Assembly (NCBI RefSeq): GCF_003600645.1
Contig: NZ_CP032483.1
Span: 1-6,570 of the forward strand
Length of the DNA: 6,570 bases
Origin: Yersinia rochesterensis
GTDB lineage: Bacteria > Pseudomonadota > Gammaproteobacteria > Enterobacterales > Enterobacteriaceae
Direction of reading: 5' to 3'
Position numbers and translations under genes: made by a program
In this document: in pieces, positions 1 to 4,945 of the stretch
Layout of the letters: each line of letters starts with the position of its first letter
Numbering within the stretch: position 1 is the first letter of the stretch
Notes under the pieces: generated by a model
Database searches by the model: none
The model's input: the letters and a program-made list of their open reading frames with translations, nothing else
What the model was told of the DNA's origin: nothing

Positions 1-1801
1 CCAGCTCTAACACCTGATTATGAATATAGGGCAGGTAGCGGTGCGCCATCGAGTGGTTTGATGGCTTACTGAACCAACCGGATGACGCCGTATTTTCCCC
101 CTTCGGGAACCGCTTCTCCAGCTCCCCCGGAGCCAGACATTGTATAAAATCAGCCTGACGCTCACCGGTGGATTTCAGGCATTCCTCATTCAGGGACGGC
201 ACCACAAACAGTTTTATCGCCGCCTTCTCCGTGTAACTTACCGTTCCGCCCCCTATCCACAGAGTATTTCGCTCACCGAACTTCATGACACTCTGTTCCG
301 CACGCAAAAACAGGACCGTTTTACCGTGATGCCAGTAGGGATCTCTTTCCTGTGTAATCCCCATATCCACGCCCGCATTTCCCCCGAAGGTTCGCGGTAA
401 AAGACCGATTGCCGACGTGGTCACCCAGTCAAAGCCCAGTTTGTCACCCAGCCACCCCAGTTTCTCGTAAAGCTCGCTGTCCAGATCCACCTCCGGCGGT
501 ATCTGTGTCACCGTGTCATTATCATTGGCGTGACGGTAGTGGATGATGTCTCTCAGCAGATACGCGGCCAGACTGCTGAACGTCCGTGGCATCCCGTAGG
601 TGTACAGCACAGGGTTAAAAGCTTTCATTTCGGCGGCGTACAACAGCGCCAGCGCCCCACCCAGACTGTGGCCGCAGACAAATAATTTTTTCGCGCCGCC
701 ACTTTCTTCCAGAGATTTATTAACCGCATCCAACTTATCCCCGAATTTCCGTTTAGCCAGCTGATAAGCTTCCAGAAAACCGCCGTGCACATTCCCCATT
801 CCACCCAGCTCTGCAGGGCACCGTTTCGGCCCGAATGACACGTCGGTCTGGACATTCAGCAGACTGTCGGTACCGCACCAGGCAACCAGAACGTGCGAGG
901 CACACTCCACCGTAAACAGGCGGGTATCACCTTCCCTAGCGTCCACCTCTCCGGTATTCATGTAGACAGGTGGCTGGTAGCGCTCGCGGAACGGCACGTC
1001 CACCGCCAACGTGTGAAAATAATTCGGGTATTCCGCAAGCTGCGGGAGGCAGGATAGATCCTGACACTTCTGACGGAAAAAATAATCGATGGTCGGGTTC
1101 TTCACCTCAGCGGCATACACAAGATCGGCCATGATGCCCAGGTTCAGCGCGTTGGCGAGGTCATAATCTTGCGTGTCGTGCAGGGGCAGCACCCACGCCC
1201 GGAACGGGCAGATTTCGATAACGTGACGCTGCTCCAGAGCATCCCGCGTGACTTCCGTCCCTTTCAGCGCCTTTCCGGGCGGAAAATGAAACTTCGGCGG
1301 CTCCGGCTCAATCCAGCCCTCGATCTCCGGCAGCCGGTCGCAAAGTTCCCCTATAGTCACATAGTGATGCGTGTGTCCTGCCGTTTCAGCTTTTTCCTGC
1401 ACCTCTGAACGCCAATTTTTGTCCCGTGTTTCACGACGAAAGGTATTTTGACTCACCGGCTGGCTGTTGGGGTTGCGGCTAATACTCAGCGGACGCGTCT
1501 CCATCTCATCAGCCAAGGACTGTGCCTCCGTCTTCACGCTGACCCCTACCCAGTACAGGTCGTCGAACCTGACAACACCTTCACTGTCGGTGACACCTCC
1601 GGGCGGCGGCGGGGGGCAAAAACGCAGGCCACCATTCGGCGGCAGATACGTCAGCGTCACATTCATCCCGGTGACGGGGTTATTACTCTCATCCACCAAC
1701 TGCAATTCCAGCCAGTATTTACGCTGTTCTTTGCTGCTATAAACCACCTTGCCTTGGGGGTTTATGCTTGTAATACACGTGTTGTCGCCCGTGATAGCCA
1801 T
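1..1801 (-). CDS. T6SS-type class 3 lipase effector (start and residues 1-600; continues at 6338-6570)
   Basis: This frame is open without a stop from ATG 1801 to the left edge (600 codons) and rejoins in frame at 6570, giving 677 residues if the molecule is circular. It has the class 3 (alpha/beta-hydrolase) lipase layout: an oxyanion segment VAWCGTD (about 306-312), VHGGF (338-342), the nucleophile elbow GHSLGG with Ser379, the acid segment NDNDTVTQIPP with Asp429 as likely catalytic acid, and a late His in HSMAHRY (His583 or His587). Residues about 28-95 resemble the Ig-like 'VTDSEGVVRFDDL' module common at the front of T6SS cargo effectors. There is no signal peptide, PAAR or VgrG domain. 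The ATG is preceded by AAGGGA at good spacing. Expected role: cleaving phospholipids in the periplasm of a competitor after T6SS delivery. The lipase fold is near certain; T6SS delivery is inferred from the missing signal peptide, the N-terminal module and the linked lipoprotein. A lipase exported by another route is the alternative. Confidence 0.85.
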   Translation of the reverse strand, partial: MAITGDNTCITSINPQGKVVYSSKEQRKYWLELQLVDESNNPVTGMNVTLTYLPPNGGLRFCPPPPPGGVTDSEGVVRFDDLYWVGVSVKTEAQSLADEMETRPLSISRNPNSQPVSQNTFRRETRDKNWRSEVQEKAETAGHTHHYVTIGELCDRLPEIEGWIEPEPPKFHFPPGKALKGTEVTRDALEQRHVIEICPFRAWVLPLHDTQDYDLANALNLGIMADLVYAAEVKNPTIDYFFRQKCQDLSCLPQLAEYPNYFHTLAVDVPFRERYQPPVYMNTGEVDAREGDTRLFTVECASHVLVAWCGTDSLLNVQTDVSFGPKRCPAELGGMGNVHGGFLEAYQLAKRKFGDKLDAVNKSLEESGGAKKLFVCGHSLGGALALLYAAEMKAFNPVLYTYGMPRTFSSLAAYLLRDIIHYRHANDNDTVTQIPPEVDLDSELYEKLGWLGDKLGFDWVTTSAIGLLPRTFGGNAGVDMGITQERDPYWHHGKTVLFLRAEQSVMKFGERNTLWIGGGTVSYTEKAAIKLFVVPSLNEECLKSTGERQADFIQCLAPGELEKRFPKGENTASSGWFSKPSNHSMAHRYLPYIHNQVLEL

Positions 1802-1836
1802 GCTGTTCCCTTGCACTTGAAAACGTTAATTCACAC

Positions 1837-1865
1837 ATCATACGCAAAACCGTGACTTAACCTAA
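1837..1865 (-). promoter_or_regulatory. Candidate effector promoter
   Basis: The - strand has TATGAT (1842-1837, five of six consensus bases) with a poor -35 TTAGGT (1865-1860) 17 bases upstream. A start near 1830 would leave about a 30-base leader carrying AAGGGA. GTGACTTA (1852-1859, + strand) lies in the spacer and also occurs at the ribbon-helix-helix gene start, so repression by that protein is possible. Between 1802 and the terminator at 1932 I see no better promoter. Confidence 0.4.
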
Positions 1866-1931
1866 ATTTCACCACCAATTAGAAGGGATCCTGTGGAAAC
1901 CCCAATTCACTGAATAAAACCGCATCCCCAT

Positions 1932-1964
1932 AAAAAAAGCCGCCTGATATGGAGAACAGGCGGC
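1932..1964 (-). terminator. Leftward intrinsic terminator upstream of the effector
   Basis: GCCGCCTG (1939-1946) and CAGGCGGC (1957-1964) pair perfectly over a ten-base loop, with seven A residues to the left. Read on the - strand this is a strong hairpin followed by seven U; read rightward it has no U-run. It lies upstream of the effector start and would stop leftward transcripts from the right, leaving the effector to its own promoter within 1802-1931. Confidence 0.8.
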
Positions 1965-2006
1965 GCTGGTGTTGGTCGGTTTAAGACTGCAATATTACTT
2001 TTAAAT

Positions 2007-2022
2007 GTGACTATATAGTCAC
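2007..2022. promoter_or_regulatory. Perfect 16-bp palindrome, likely operator
   Basis: GTGACTATATAGTCAC is an exact palindrome about 87 bases before the ribbon-helix-helix gene, in AT-rich DNA. Its half-site GTGACTWA-like core recurs singly at 1852-1859 and 2102-2109. Ribbon-helix-helix proteins typically bind such symmetric short sites. A second, odd-centred palindrome AGTTATTAACT follows at 2045-2055. Operator function is inferred. Confidence 0.55.
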
Positions 2023-2108
2023 TATTAACGCACTATCTTAAACCAGTTATTAACTATATTGCATCTGTTTACACTCAAAAACCAAATTCTGATGACAGAT
2101 TGTGACTT

Positions 2109-2282
2109 ATGGCTGAGCCTTTCCTGAAAAACCGAACACGCTTTACATCCTCACTCGATAACAAATTGATTCAACCATTCAATGAGTTATCCAAAGACAC
2201 CCGCATTCCAAAAAGTCGATTATTAGACGAAGCCATTGCCGATTTACTGAAAAAACACGGTTCGAGCAAAAACACTCAATAA
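2109..2282 (+). CDS. Small ribbon-helix-helix DNA-binding protein
   Basis: A 57-residue protein from ATG 2109 to TAA 2280-2282. Residues about 9-16 (RTRFTSSL) would be the DNA-contacting beta strand. Helix 1 is about 17-30 (DNKLIQPFNELSKD), then the turn TRIPKS, then helix 2 about 36-49 (RLLDEAIADLLKKH). This is the MetJ/Arc/CopG-type plan, close to small plasmid and phage RHH proteins, which act as dimers binding short repeated operators. An in-frame TGA six bases upstream makes ATG 2109 the first possible start; no good Shine-Dalgarno is visible. A perfect palindrome lies at 2007-2022, and GTGACTTA occurs at 2102-2109 and at 1852-1859, so control of itself and perhaps of the effector is plausible but inferred. 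It is not the 63-residue helical-hairpin Rop. No toxin partner is adjacent, so an antitoxin role is not supported. Confidence 0.8.
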   Translation: MAEPFLKNRTRFTSSLDNKLIQPFNELSKDTRIPKSRLLDEAIADLLKKHGSSKNTQ

Positions 2283-2372
2283 CCTGATTACGCCCGAATT
2301 CTTACGCCTGGCCTTTTTTGTCTCGCCCGGTGACGACGATTGAACATAGCGTGTCATTTCGCGCCACACATG

Positions 2373-2393
2373 AAAAAGCCCGCGTTGCGGGCT
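2373..2393 (-). terminator. Leftward intrinsic terminator
   Basis: AGCCCGC-GTT-GCGGGCT with five A on the left side makes a compact - strand terminator (hairpin then UUUUU). It sits between the ribbon-helix-helix gene and the three-helix membrane protein gene, both rightward, so its natural transcript is not obvious. Confidence 0.7.
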
Positions 2394-2451
2394 TCAGTCG
2401 TAGACTTCGCGTCGATGGTAGATAGTGGCCGCAAGGATATATGCAGTGAAG

Positions 2452-2784
2452 ATGAATTCAGAAAAAAACGATGACGCAGATATCAAAAAAGATCTTAAAA
2501 AAATGGACTCATGGGCAGCCCGAACTTACCTTATCATTCCTCTGGTTCTACTGGTTATAGGCGGGAAAAAATTAGCCTCTGTTACACCGTTAATTTGGTT
2601 TGTGTTCAGCATTATTTACATCATATCGTTCCGAACATTTCTTAAAAGTCTCTCATCTCGCGAAGAACAGACTATCGCCAAGTTAAGTAAAACATACGTA
2701 GGTCACCAAATATCATGGGTCATGCTAACTCTGACATCACTGTTACTCATGGCTGTGATCGTAAAAGCATTAAGGTCGATGTAA
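2452..2784 (+). CDS. Small inner-membrane protein of unknown function (110 aa)
   Basis: I do not recognise this protein. The first about 22 residues (MNSEKNDDADIKKDLKKMDS) are charged. Three hydrophobic segments follow: about 26-40 (TYLIIPLVLLVIGG), 46-61 (TPLIWFVFSIIYIISF) and 88-105 (SWVMLTLTSLLLMAVIV). A basic/polar stretch separates the second and third. The frame is open back to GTG 2425, but ATG 2452 is preferred because it gives a sensible charged N-terminus. A two-codon mini-frame ATG-CAG-TGA at 2441-2449 sits behind AAGGAT and ends two bases before ATG 2452, so initiation there with re-initiation at 2452 is possible. Composition is more AT-rich than the effector. Entry exclusion or an accessory immunity function are possibilities only. 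Confidence 0.65.
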   Translation: MNSEKNDDADIKKDLKKMDSWAARTYLIIPLVLLVIGGKKLASVTPLIWFVFSIIYIISFRTFLKSLSSREEQTIAKLSKTYVGHQISWVMLTLTSLLLMAVIVKALRSM

Positions 2785-2833
2785 GCTCGTATTGAACATA
2801 ACACCCGCTGTACGTCGTGCATGAAAAATCCCG

Positions 2834-2839
2834 TATAAT
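2834..2839 (+). promoter_or_regulatory. Candidate -10 element for the 54-aa membrane protein
   Basis: A perfect TATAAT lies 27 bases upstream of ATG 2866. No convincing -35 is seen at 16-18 bases spacing (best is TACGTC at 2811), so an activator or a weak promoter is possible. Confidence 0.4.
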
Positions 2840-2865
2840 GTATTTTATTTTATGGAGTTATAGTT

Positions 2866-3030
2866 ATGGGAATGATTTTGGTACCCGCTTTTTTAATTTT
2901 GGCCATCCTGATTATCGCGATTTTCTTTTCGCTCAAAAATGGCCATCGTATCTCAGCAACATGCCTGGCTGTCGTGGGAGGATTTATCTTTTATTATTTC
3001 GTATTCCCATTCTACTTATATGGTTATTAA
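2866..3030 (+). CDS. Small hydrophobic membrane protein, two predicted TM helices (54 aa)
   Basis: ATG 2866 to TAA 3028-3030 gives 54 residues with a hydrophobic helix at about 2-22 (ILVPAFLILAILIIAIFF), a short basic loop SLKNGHR, and a second helix at about 31-50 (ATCLAVVGGFIFYYFVFPF). TGGAG eight bases before the ATG is a good ribosome site, and a perfect TATAAT lies at 2834-2839. A longer frame at 2817-3041 over the same DNA has no such start signals and a less protein-like composition, so I prefer this one. Function is unknown. It lacks the lipobox expected of a colicin lysis protein. Holin-like, type I toxin-like or simply uncharacterised are all open. Confidence 0.6.
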   Translation: MGMILVPAFLILAILIIAIFFSLKNGHRISATCLAVVGGFIFYYFVFPFYLYGY

Positions 3031-3065
3031 GACTTAGCTAGCGTCTTCGTAAGCATAAGACAAGT

Positions 3066-3093
3066 ATTTACCATAACATCTGTTTCCCGCACC
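3066..3093 (-). other. XerC/XerD recombination site (dif/psi/cer class)
   Basis: Read on the - strand, GGTGCGGGAAA, a six-base centre CAGATG, then TTATGGTAAAT. The first arm matches the XerC arm GGTGCGNNNAA of cer, psi and dif; the second is identical to the XerD arm of cer. The six-base centre is that of psi and dif rather than the eight bases of cer. Such sites resolve plasmid multimers into monomers and stabilise multicopy plasmids; host XerC and XerD act on them. Accessory sequences belong on the XerC side, here to the right of 3093. Confidence 0.85.
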
Positions 3094-3194
3094 GCTCAAA
3101 CTGCCCTCAGCGCGTTTTTACGCCCTACCCCTTAAAACCGGACGTCTTACCCCCTCAAAACCTCGTAAAACGCGTTTGGTGAGTTTTAAGAGGG

Positions 3195-3208
3195 TGAATC
3201 GTTATGCA
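3195..3208. promoter_or_regulatory. ArgR-box-like accessory site for Xer recombination
   Basis: TGAATCGTTATGCA matches the ArgR box TGAATwwwwATTCA at nine of the ten outer positions. It lies 102 bases from the XerC arm, comparable to the ArgR site of cer. The intervening DNA has related short repeats: CCCCTTAAAACC (3128-3139), CCCCTCAAAACCTC (3151-3164) and, inverted, GAGTTTTAAGAGGG (3181-3194), perhaps the PepA-contacted accessory region. ArgR/PepA dependence is inferred. Confidence 0.5.
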
Positions 3209-3249
3209 CTCCACGCAACACAGTCCAGTTTCACCCCGAACGGACCGCG

Positions 3250-3293
3250 AAACCGTCAAAAGGGCGTCACATGTGGCGACCGCTGGACGGTTT
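3250..3293. repeat. Inverted pair of AAACCGTC
   Basis: AAACCGTC (3250-3257) and GACGGTTT (3286-3293) face each other around GGGCGTCACATGTGGCG. The same octamer returns as the outer arms of the larger inverted repeat at 3431-3438 and 3572-3579, giving four copies in two inverted pairs within 330 bases of gene-free DNA. Purpose unknown. Confidence 0.6.
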
Positions 3294-3340
3294 GAACAAG
3301 CGCAGCGCGTTAGCGCATTGTGATACCCGTTCAGGGGATC

Positions 3341-3631
3341 ATGTTCTTGGGGGAGCCGAAAGGAAAGGCGAGGCCCACCGACGCCAGCGAATCCCCATGA
3401 GCGATTTTACTTTTGGGGGCACAGCCCGCCAAACCGTCTCGATAAGGTGCCCACACCGACGCGTGACCAACCCCTTAGCCGATTTTTATGCTGGCTTTTT
3501 GACGGCGCGGAACGGCCAGAAAAAAACAGGGTAAAAAGAGGGGGCTCTAAGGGGTTGGTCACGCGTAGCGGGACGGTTTGGCCGCCCTTGAGAACATGGA
3601 GCAGCGTCCAGCAGCATAATGTTCTTAGGGG
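3341..3631. repeat. Three copies of ATGTTCTTNGGGG
   Basis: ATGTTCTTGGGG at 3341-3352 (+), its inverse CCCTTGAGAACAT at 3585-3597 (-), and ATGTTCTTAGGGG at 3619-3631 (+). The last two face each other across 21 bases. GCGTCCAGC also repeats directly at 3604-3612 and 3643-3651. I know no family with this motif. Confidence 0.5.
3428..3582. repeat. Two-tier inverted repeat with a perfect 20-bp inner arm
   Basis: Inner arms 3459-3478 and 3547-3566 are exact reverse complements (ACGCGTGACCAACCCCTTAG and partner). Outer arms 3428-3441 and 3569-3582 (GCCAAACCGTCTCG and partner) match at 13 of 14. The left side has a 17-base gap between tiers and the right side only two. The 68-base centre contains GGCCAG, a long A-run and ACAGGGTAAA; a variant GGCCAAAAACAGGGTAAA recurs at 4115-4132. 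It could be extruded DNA, a structured RNA, or a recombination or nicking site. No gene is convincing here. Confidence 0.75.
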
Positions 3632-3685
3632 TGCATAGGGAGGCGTCCAGCCGACCAATGCAAACCAAGGTGTAAAGGGGTTTAT

Positions 3686-3758
3686 CGACGCATGCTCTCG
3701 GAGCATCGTCTCGGCGCATAGCGGTGTCCGAGAGCATGCGTCGAGGTGATGCTCCGAG
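3686..3758. repeat. Interleaved inverted repeats (A-B-A'-B')
   Basis: A (3686-3701) CGACGCATGCTCTCGG pairs perfectly with A' (3728-3743). B (3697-3707) CTCGGAGCATC pairs perfectly with B' (3748-3758). A and B share CTCGG, so the two hairpins exclude one another; a small third hairpin TGCTC-TCG-GAGCA forms inside A/B. The arrangement is that of a conformational switch or of overlapping protein sites. No open frame around it is convincing. Confidence 0.75.
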
Positions 3759-3796
3759 GAAACCCAAAACGCCGGCGTGTTAGTCAGTAGCCATTG

Positions 3797-3880
3797 GCGG
3801 GTATAGGGGCGCAGCCCTGAGCAGACGTTTTGTCGGGCCGACTGCGTGCTGGCGGTGCTACAAAACATATCCTGTCCCAC
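3797..3880 (+). other. Candidate origin of transfer (oriT-like), no relaxase present
   Basis: GGGTATAGGGGCGCAGCCCT (3799-3818), continuing TGAGC, resembles the start of the pBR322/ColE1 bom segment (GGGGCGCAGCC followed by TGA). Downstream, GTTTTGT (3827-3833) and ACAAAAC (3860-3866) form an inverted repeat, and exactly eight bases after the right arm comes TATCCTG|TCCC, fitting the P-type nick consensus YATCCTG|Y with the spacing known for RK2- and R64-type oriT. Each piece alone could occur by chance. No mobilisation gene is seen, so transfer would need a relaxase in trans. Confidence 0.35.
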
Positions 3881-3881
3881 T

Positions 3882-4009
3882 ATAGAGTCTATTGGCGAGT
3901 ATATTCTGGAGTGCACTCTATACTCCAGACCCGCAGAATCAGGCCGGAGTACAAATAGAGTCTACCCATACTCTAAAACGACTCTATACAGAGTACATAT
4001 AGACTCTAT
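3882..4009. repeat. Cluster of AGAGT/ACTCT repeats
   Basis: The 11-bp near-palindrome ATAGAGTCTAT occurs at 3882-3892, at 3955-3965 (last base changed) and inverted at 3999-4009. Between lie CTGGAGT...ACTCCAG (3906-3928), the palindrome GAGTGCACTC, ATACTCTA (3968-3975) and GACTCTATA (3980-3988). About eight copies of the core in 130 bases point to a multi-site protein-binding array such as a centromere or relaxosome site; the ligand is unknown. Confidence 0.6.
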
Positions 4010-4077
4010 TTAAACCCTGAAATGCCATTTCCGTAAAATAAAAATGAAGTAACTCATTAATATAAAAAGATAATCAT

Positions 4078-4094
4078 GCAAGATGCAATCTTGC
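4078..4094. repeat. Short inverted repeat GCAAGAT-GCA-ATCTTGC
   Basis: Seven-base perfect arms around GCA in AT-rich DNA upstream of the helix-turn-helix gene. There is no T-run, so it is more likely a protein site than a terminator. Confidence 0.4.
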
Positions 4095-4213
4095 TAGGGG
4101 TGTGAGAACGGAAGGGCCAAAAACAGGGTAAACACAGGCCTTTATCCCGGTGAGTCTTGTCCTTGCCGACACATGGATTTGTTAGACAAAATACAGATAT
4201 GGCACGGTTAAAA

Positions 4214-4296
4214 GGTGACATATTGGGTAACATATTAATGAGACTGTTATCATGAGGTAACAACGTAAAAAAAAGTAACACCACATCAAGGTAACA
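4214..4296 (+). promoter_or_regulatory. Five GGTRACA repeats, likely operator of the helix-turn-helix gene
   Basis: GGTGACA (4214), GGTAACA (4226), GGTAACA (4256), AGTAACA (4274) and GGTAACA (4290), all on the + strand; TGTTATC (4245-4251) is an inverted partner of the 4256 copy. The last copy runs into the ribosome site of ATG 4299, so a bound protein could block translation start or transcription. Autoregulation by the encoded protein is inferred. Confidence 0.55.
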
Positions 4297-4298
4297 CT

Positions 4299-4757
4299 AT
4301 GGCAGAAAACCTCAATTTAAGTGACAGTGCTAAAGCCGTTGGATTGAGTAGGAAAACCCTGTATACCCATATAAAAGAAGGGAAAGTTAGCGTTACTCGG
4401 TATGAAGGTAAACGGTGTATCGCGGTGAGTGAGTTACTCCGGGTTTATGGCAATATAGATATTTCAGCGATACAGAGAGTAAACACAAGGTTACAGCCTG
4501 AAAAAGCCACATCATTACGGAAAAAAGATACAGAAGTGATACTGTCACGTCTGCAAGAAATTCAGGAAGATAACAATATCCTCAGAAAGGAAATGCAGTT
4601 ACTCCGCGAAACGACACAGCAACTGCTCACAGACCAGGAACAACGGAGGAAAGAGGCAGAGAATGCCGTTGCAACCAGAAAAGAAAACGAAGCCCTTCTG
4701 CTCGAACTGGAAAACCTCAAAAAGCGAGGATGGTGGCGGCGAATTCTGGGAAGATAA
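4299..4757 (+). CDS. Helix-turn-helix / coiled-coil DNA-binding protein
   Basis: A 152-residue protein. Residues about 5-50 form a MerR/excisionase-like helix-turn-helix (LSDSAKAVGLSRKTLYTHIK, then a wing-like EGKVSVTRYEGKRCI). Residues about 75-142 are a long charged coiled coil with heptad leucines (LSRLQEIQ, ILRKEMQLLRE, LLLELENL), which should dimerise the protein. The end is a basic tryptophan tail (KKRGWWRRILGR). This plan, HTH plus coiled coil plus a WWRR-type tail, occurs in small plasmid-encoded regulators next to replication regions, somewhat like KfrA-type proteins. Start at ATG 4299, with AAGG seven bases upstream. Five GGTRACA repeats upstream, one touching the ribosome site, suggest an operator for autoregulation. 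The gene lies just left of the origin, so a role in copy control, partition or stability is inferred. The precise function is not known to me. Confidence 0.8.
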   Translation: MAENLNLSDSAKAVGLSRKTLYTHIKEGKVSVTRYEGKRCIAVSELLRVYGNIDISAIQRVNTRLQPEKATSLRKKDTEVILSRLQEIQEDNNILRKEMQLLRETTQQLLTDQEQRRKEAENAVATRKENEALLLELENLKKRGWWRRILGR

Positions 4758-4910
4758 AGAGTGACCGCACCCTATAGTGGGCCGGTCGCTATGACGCCTC
4801 CTCGCTCATTCGCTCACTGCCGTTCGGTCATGAGACTGCGGCGGGCGTTGCGGAAGACAGCAATAGAATAAGCGTGATGGAAAAGAGGGCCACAGGATAA
4901 GGCCGCGGGG
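4758..4910. other. Conserved segment beside the ColE1-type origin; no gene
   Basis: The stretch TCGCTCATTCGCTCACTGCC, then GTTCGGTCATGAGACTGCGGCG, resembles the pMB1 segment that contains CTCGCTGCGCTCGGTCGTTCGGCTGCGGCG; in ColE1 plasmids this side of the origin carries lagging-strand and terH-type functions. Just after the coding stop, GACCG...CCC-TATAGT-GGG...CGGTC (about 4762-4790) forms an imperfect hairpin without a T-run, a weak terminator candidate at best. Short frames crossing the origin on both strands are shadows of RNA II and RNA I. Confidence 0.6.
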
Positions 4911-4945
4911 AACCCGTTTTTCCATAGGCTTCGCCCTCCTGCCAG
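4911..4945 (-). other. Replication start (primer-to-DNA switch) of the ColE1-type origin
   Basis: GTTTTTCCATAGGCTTCGCC aligns with the pMB1 GTTTTTCCATAGGCTCCGCC block, where RNase H cuts RNA II and DNA synthesis begins within the A-run on the - strand. Replication would then proceed leftward into the helix-turn-helix gene side. Confidence 0.85.

Larger units (their letters stand above)
2339..2833 (+). repeat. Two spaced direct repeats behind small genes
   Basis: ATTGAACATA (2339-2348 and 2791-2800) is followed 29-30 bases later by CATGAAAAANCCCG (2369-2382 and 2820-2833). Each copy lies just behind a small rightward gene (the ribbon-helix-helix gene and the 110-residue membrane protein gene). 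The first copy carries the leftward terminator hairpin and the second leads into TATAAT. This could be a remnant of duplication of an intergenic segment. Confidence 0.4.

Noticed and set aside
1169..1855. Several + strand frames of 79-135 codons
   Set aside because: They are antisense shadows of the lipase gene, which has catalytic motifs in the - strand frame throughout.
2300..2322. Terminator after the ribbon-helix-helix gene at the T-run GGCCTTTTTTG
   Set aside because: No stem of useful length precedes the T-run.
2808..2824. A LexA (SOS) box upstream of the 54-residue membrane protein, as in colicin operons
   Set aside because: It begins with CTG but lacks the CAG partner at the required ten-base spacing and the AT-rich centre.
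2817..3041. A 74-codon + strand frame
   Set aside because: It shares DNA with the 54-residue protein at 2866-3030, which has a proper ribosome site and clean hydrophobic helices; this one does not.
3490..3505. ColE1-type nick site in ATGCTGGCTTTTT
   Set aside because: It only partly matches CTGGCTTA and lacks the flanking bom sequence, which instead resembles 3799-3823.
3271..3534. An 87-codon + strand open frame
   Set aside because: It crosses the left arm of the inverted repeat, lacks a Shine-Dalgarno sequence and has low-complexity basic composition. Its end (residues about 64-87) is somewhat protein-like, so I cannot exclude a gene remnant.
3407..3916. A 169-codon - strand open frame
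   Set aside because: It runs through all the inverted repeats, has no ribosome site, is rich in Cys, Trp, Pro and Arg, and reads RVTNPL because of the repeat arm, which gives the same peptide on the other strand. It is more likely a by-product of GC-rich repeats.
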